A stretch of 64,000 nucleotides of DNA, taken from Lunularia cruciata. Lineage: Eukaryota; Streptophyta; Marchantiopsida; Lunulariales; Lunulariaceae. Location of the stretch: NCBI GenBank assembly GCA_948567375.1, contig OX419755.1, positions 46,939,001 through 47,003,000 of the forward strand. The letters run 5' to 3'. Under the pieces are notes generated by a model that made no database searches, had not been told where the DNA came from, and saw only the letters and a program-made list of their open reading frames with translations. Made by a program: the position numbers and the translations under genes. Positions 62,749-64,000 of the stretch are shown here, piece by piece; the first letter of the stretch is position 1, and each line of letters opens with the position of its first letter.

Positions 62749-63098
62749 ACTTGAATAGGGCTTCCACACACAATCACTCTCAAGGAAATCTAGGATCATG
62801 ATCAAATTTACCAATGATCAGCCAGCTTAGAGATACCACTTATACCCTCAATTCTTGCATCCAATTTCCTCTTGAATTTGACATAATCTAAATAATTCTT
62901 CCACTTGAATCACACTCAAATTAACTTGAATAGGGCTTCCACACACAATCACTCTCAATGAAACCTAGGATCATGATCAGATTTACAAATGATCAGCCAG
63001 CTTGGAGATATTACTTATACCCTCAATTCTTGCATCCAATTTCCTCTTGAATTTTACATAATCAGTTCATTCTTCCACTTGATTCACACTCAAATCAG
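62749..63098. repeat. Two tandem copies of a 175-bp unit
   Basis: The unit starts ACTTGAATAGGGCTTCCACA at 62,749 and again at 62,924, with few differences. The second copy ends near 63,098. Confidence 0.85.
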
Positions 63099-63385
63099 AT
63101 TTGTAGTTGATCCTTCACTTAACAATCTACCAAAAATTGGACATTAATTATAGTCAAGCCATACCCCCTCTAGTTAAGAGACTCCAGGTGATGCTTGTTG
63201 ACCTCTATCCACCATAACCAATAACTCAAAGGCTCAATATCAAAGAAGTGAGCTCTTTAGAGTTACACTTTGGAGATATACTCCTCTACTTGACATAGGT
63301 CTCCAGCCCTAATGGTCCCACCAATGGTACAAATGGTGCAAGTAACAATGGGTCCTACCATGTGATCAATAGCCCTAACATGACA

Positions 63386-63703
63386 CTAGACAGTCAACAA
63401 GTGTCCATGAGTAATTACAAAAATAACTATGATTGCCAACACTACTACTCCAGCATACAAGCAAACTAGCTTTGGTGCTCCAAATGTTGTGACATTGTCA
63501 ATGATCATGAAGAATACAAAGTTGACCATATTCTTGCACAAAGAGCCATCCAATGTGGCTACCAATGCCAAATCTAGTGTAAGATCCTTTAGAAAGGATA
63601 TCTCTTTCATGATGGCATATTGGAACCTCTTCTTCATCTCAAAAACACTCAAATAGCCATATGGGAGTTTTTGATAGCCTTGACTACTAACAATATCAAT
63701 CAA
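63386..63703 (-). other. Hydrophobic ORF of unknown nature
   Basis: 105 codons from a TTG, with no good ATG context. The C-terminal part (VCLYAGVVVLAIIVIFVITH) would form a membrane helix, and a second hydrophobic stretch (NMVNFVFFMII) precedes it. Beyond the TAG the frame stays readable for about 40 codons (DHMVGPIV, GGTIRAGDLCQ), so it may be a decayed membrane-protein fragment. I do not recognise the family. Confidence 0.2.
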
Positions 63704-63822
63704 AGCTTACACCCAAAGAGATCCTTGGATTACTCTGCCACACACATACCAACATATTTTACTTTTGAAGACTTCATGGCAACAAAGAGACCACCAATTA
63801 GAAATGGGAGATATATAAAAAT

Positions 63823-63942
63823 ATGGGATTAGCAAAAGAGTTAGTATGAGCTAATGAGATAGAAAATCAGCTAATTATAGCTATGGGATTAGCAGAAGAG
63901 CTAGTATGAGCTAATGAGATAGAAAATCAGTTAATTATAGCT
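63823..63942. repeat. Two tandem copies of a 60-bp unit
   Basis: ATGGGATTAGCA starts the units at 63,823 and 63,883. Three differences are seen between copies. Confidence 0.9.
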
Positions 63943-64000
63943 AAAGTATGTAGAACTAGCATAATCTAGGAATGATAAAAATGTTCTAAAAGCATCTAGG

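Larger units (their letters stand above)
61937..64000. other. AT-rich DNA without recognised gene
   Basis: No frame longer than about 105 codons and no match to the LINE or LTR families of the window. It contains two tandem duplications (62,749-63,098 and 63,823-63,942) and a hydrophobic ORF (63,386-63,703, minus). It may be older repeat sequence. Confidence 0.5.

Noticed and set aside
1-64000. CRISPR arrays, rRNA, tRNA genes, bacterial operons or an organellar origin
   Set aside because: No spaced direct repeats, cloverleaf-like sequences or rRNA segments were seen. The content is nuclear plant retrotransposons throughout.

Overview
This window is plant nuclear DNA made almost entirely of nested retrotransposons. 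I found no convincing host gene, rRNA, tRNA or CRISPR array. The Athila/Tat-like Ty3/gypsy elements, the chromovirus with a tRNA-iMet primer site, and the abundant LINE debris indicate a land plant with a large repeat-rich genome. The species cannot be determined from the sequence.

The left 45 kb is one stack of insertions. Element A (minus strand, about 2,000-45,478) is a decayed Ty3/gypsy element with very long LTRs. Its 3' LTR is entered by another LTR of the same family (copy G, 1-1,999). Its 5' LTR is entered by a solo LTR of the same family (copy E, 12,616-45,140, flanked by the perfect 5-bp duplication AACTT). That solo LTR is in turn split by a LINE (F, 39,297-44,984) and by a tandem composite of two gag-pol units (B and C, 14,507-37,554). 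The 3' LTR of C is split by a young, intact, unrelated Ty3/gypsy element (D, 27,617-35,443; 692-bp LTRs, one difference seen; 4-bp duplication GTCC).

Removing the nested insertions gives an LTR of about 3.79 kb in two independent copies (C and E). This LTR contains its own long reading frame of about 850 codons: an N-terminal globular part, an acidic linker and a long coiled coil, ending in a conserved GSD-type tail. The frame lies inside the LTR, after the polypurine tract and the TG terminus, and just downstream of a TATA box. The family therefore carries a non-gag/pol gene in each LTR, and a solo LTR is a promoter-plus-gene cassette. I regard this as the most interesting feature. All copies here are broken by stops, frameshifts or insertions.

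The right part (45,479-61,936) is a scrapyard of one LINE family, cut by a complete but decayed chromovirus (I, 49,499-56,158, duplication ATAGG). The LINE has an L1-ORF1p-like ORF1 in the same frame as ORF2 with only a UAG between them, a 3' tail of TTCATTG heptamers, and a 5' UTR of about 1.5 kb built from diverged monomers of about 180 bp. The last 2 kb (61,937-64,000) is AT-rich, with two short tandem duplications and no recognised gene.

Element D is the only element that looks able to function. It has identical-length LTRs, a primer binding site, a polypurine tract, a single 1,608-codon gag-pol frame, a zinc-knuckle ORF upstream of gag, and two small mutually related ORFs of about 55 codons in its leader.
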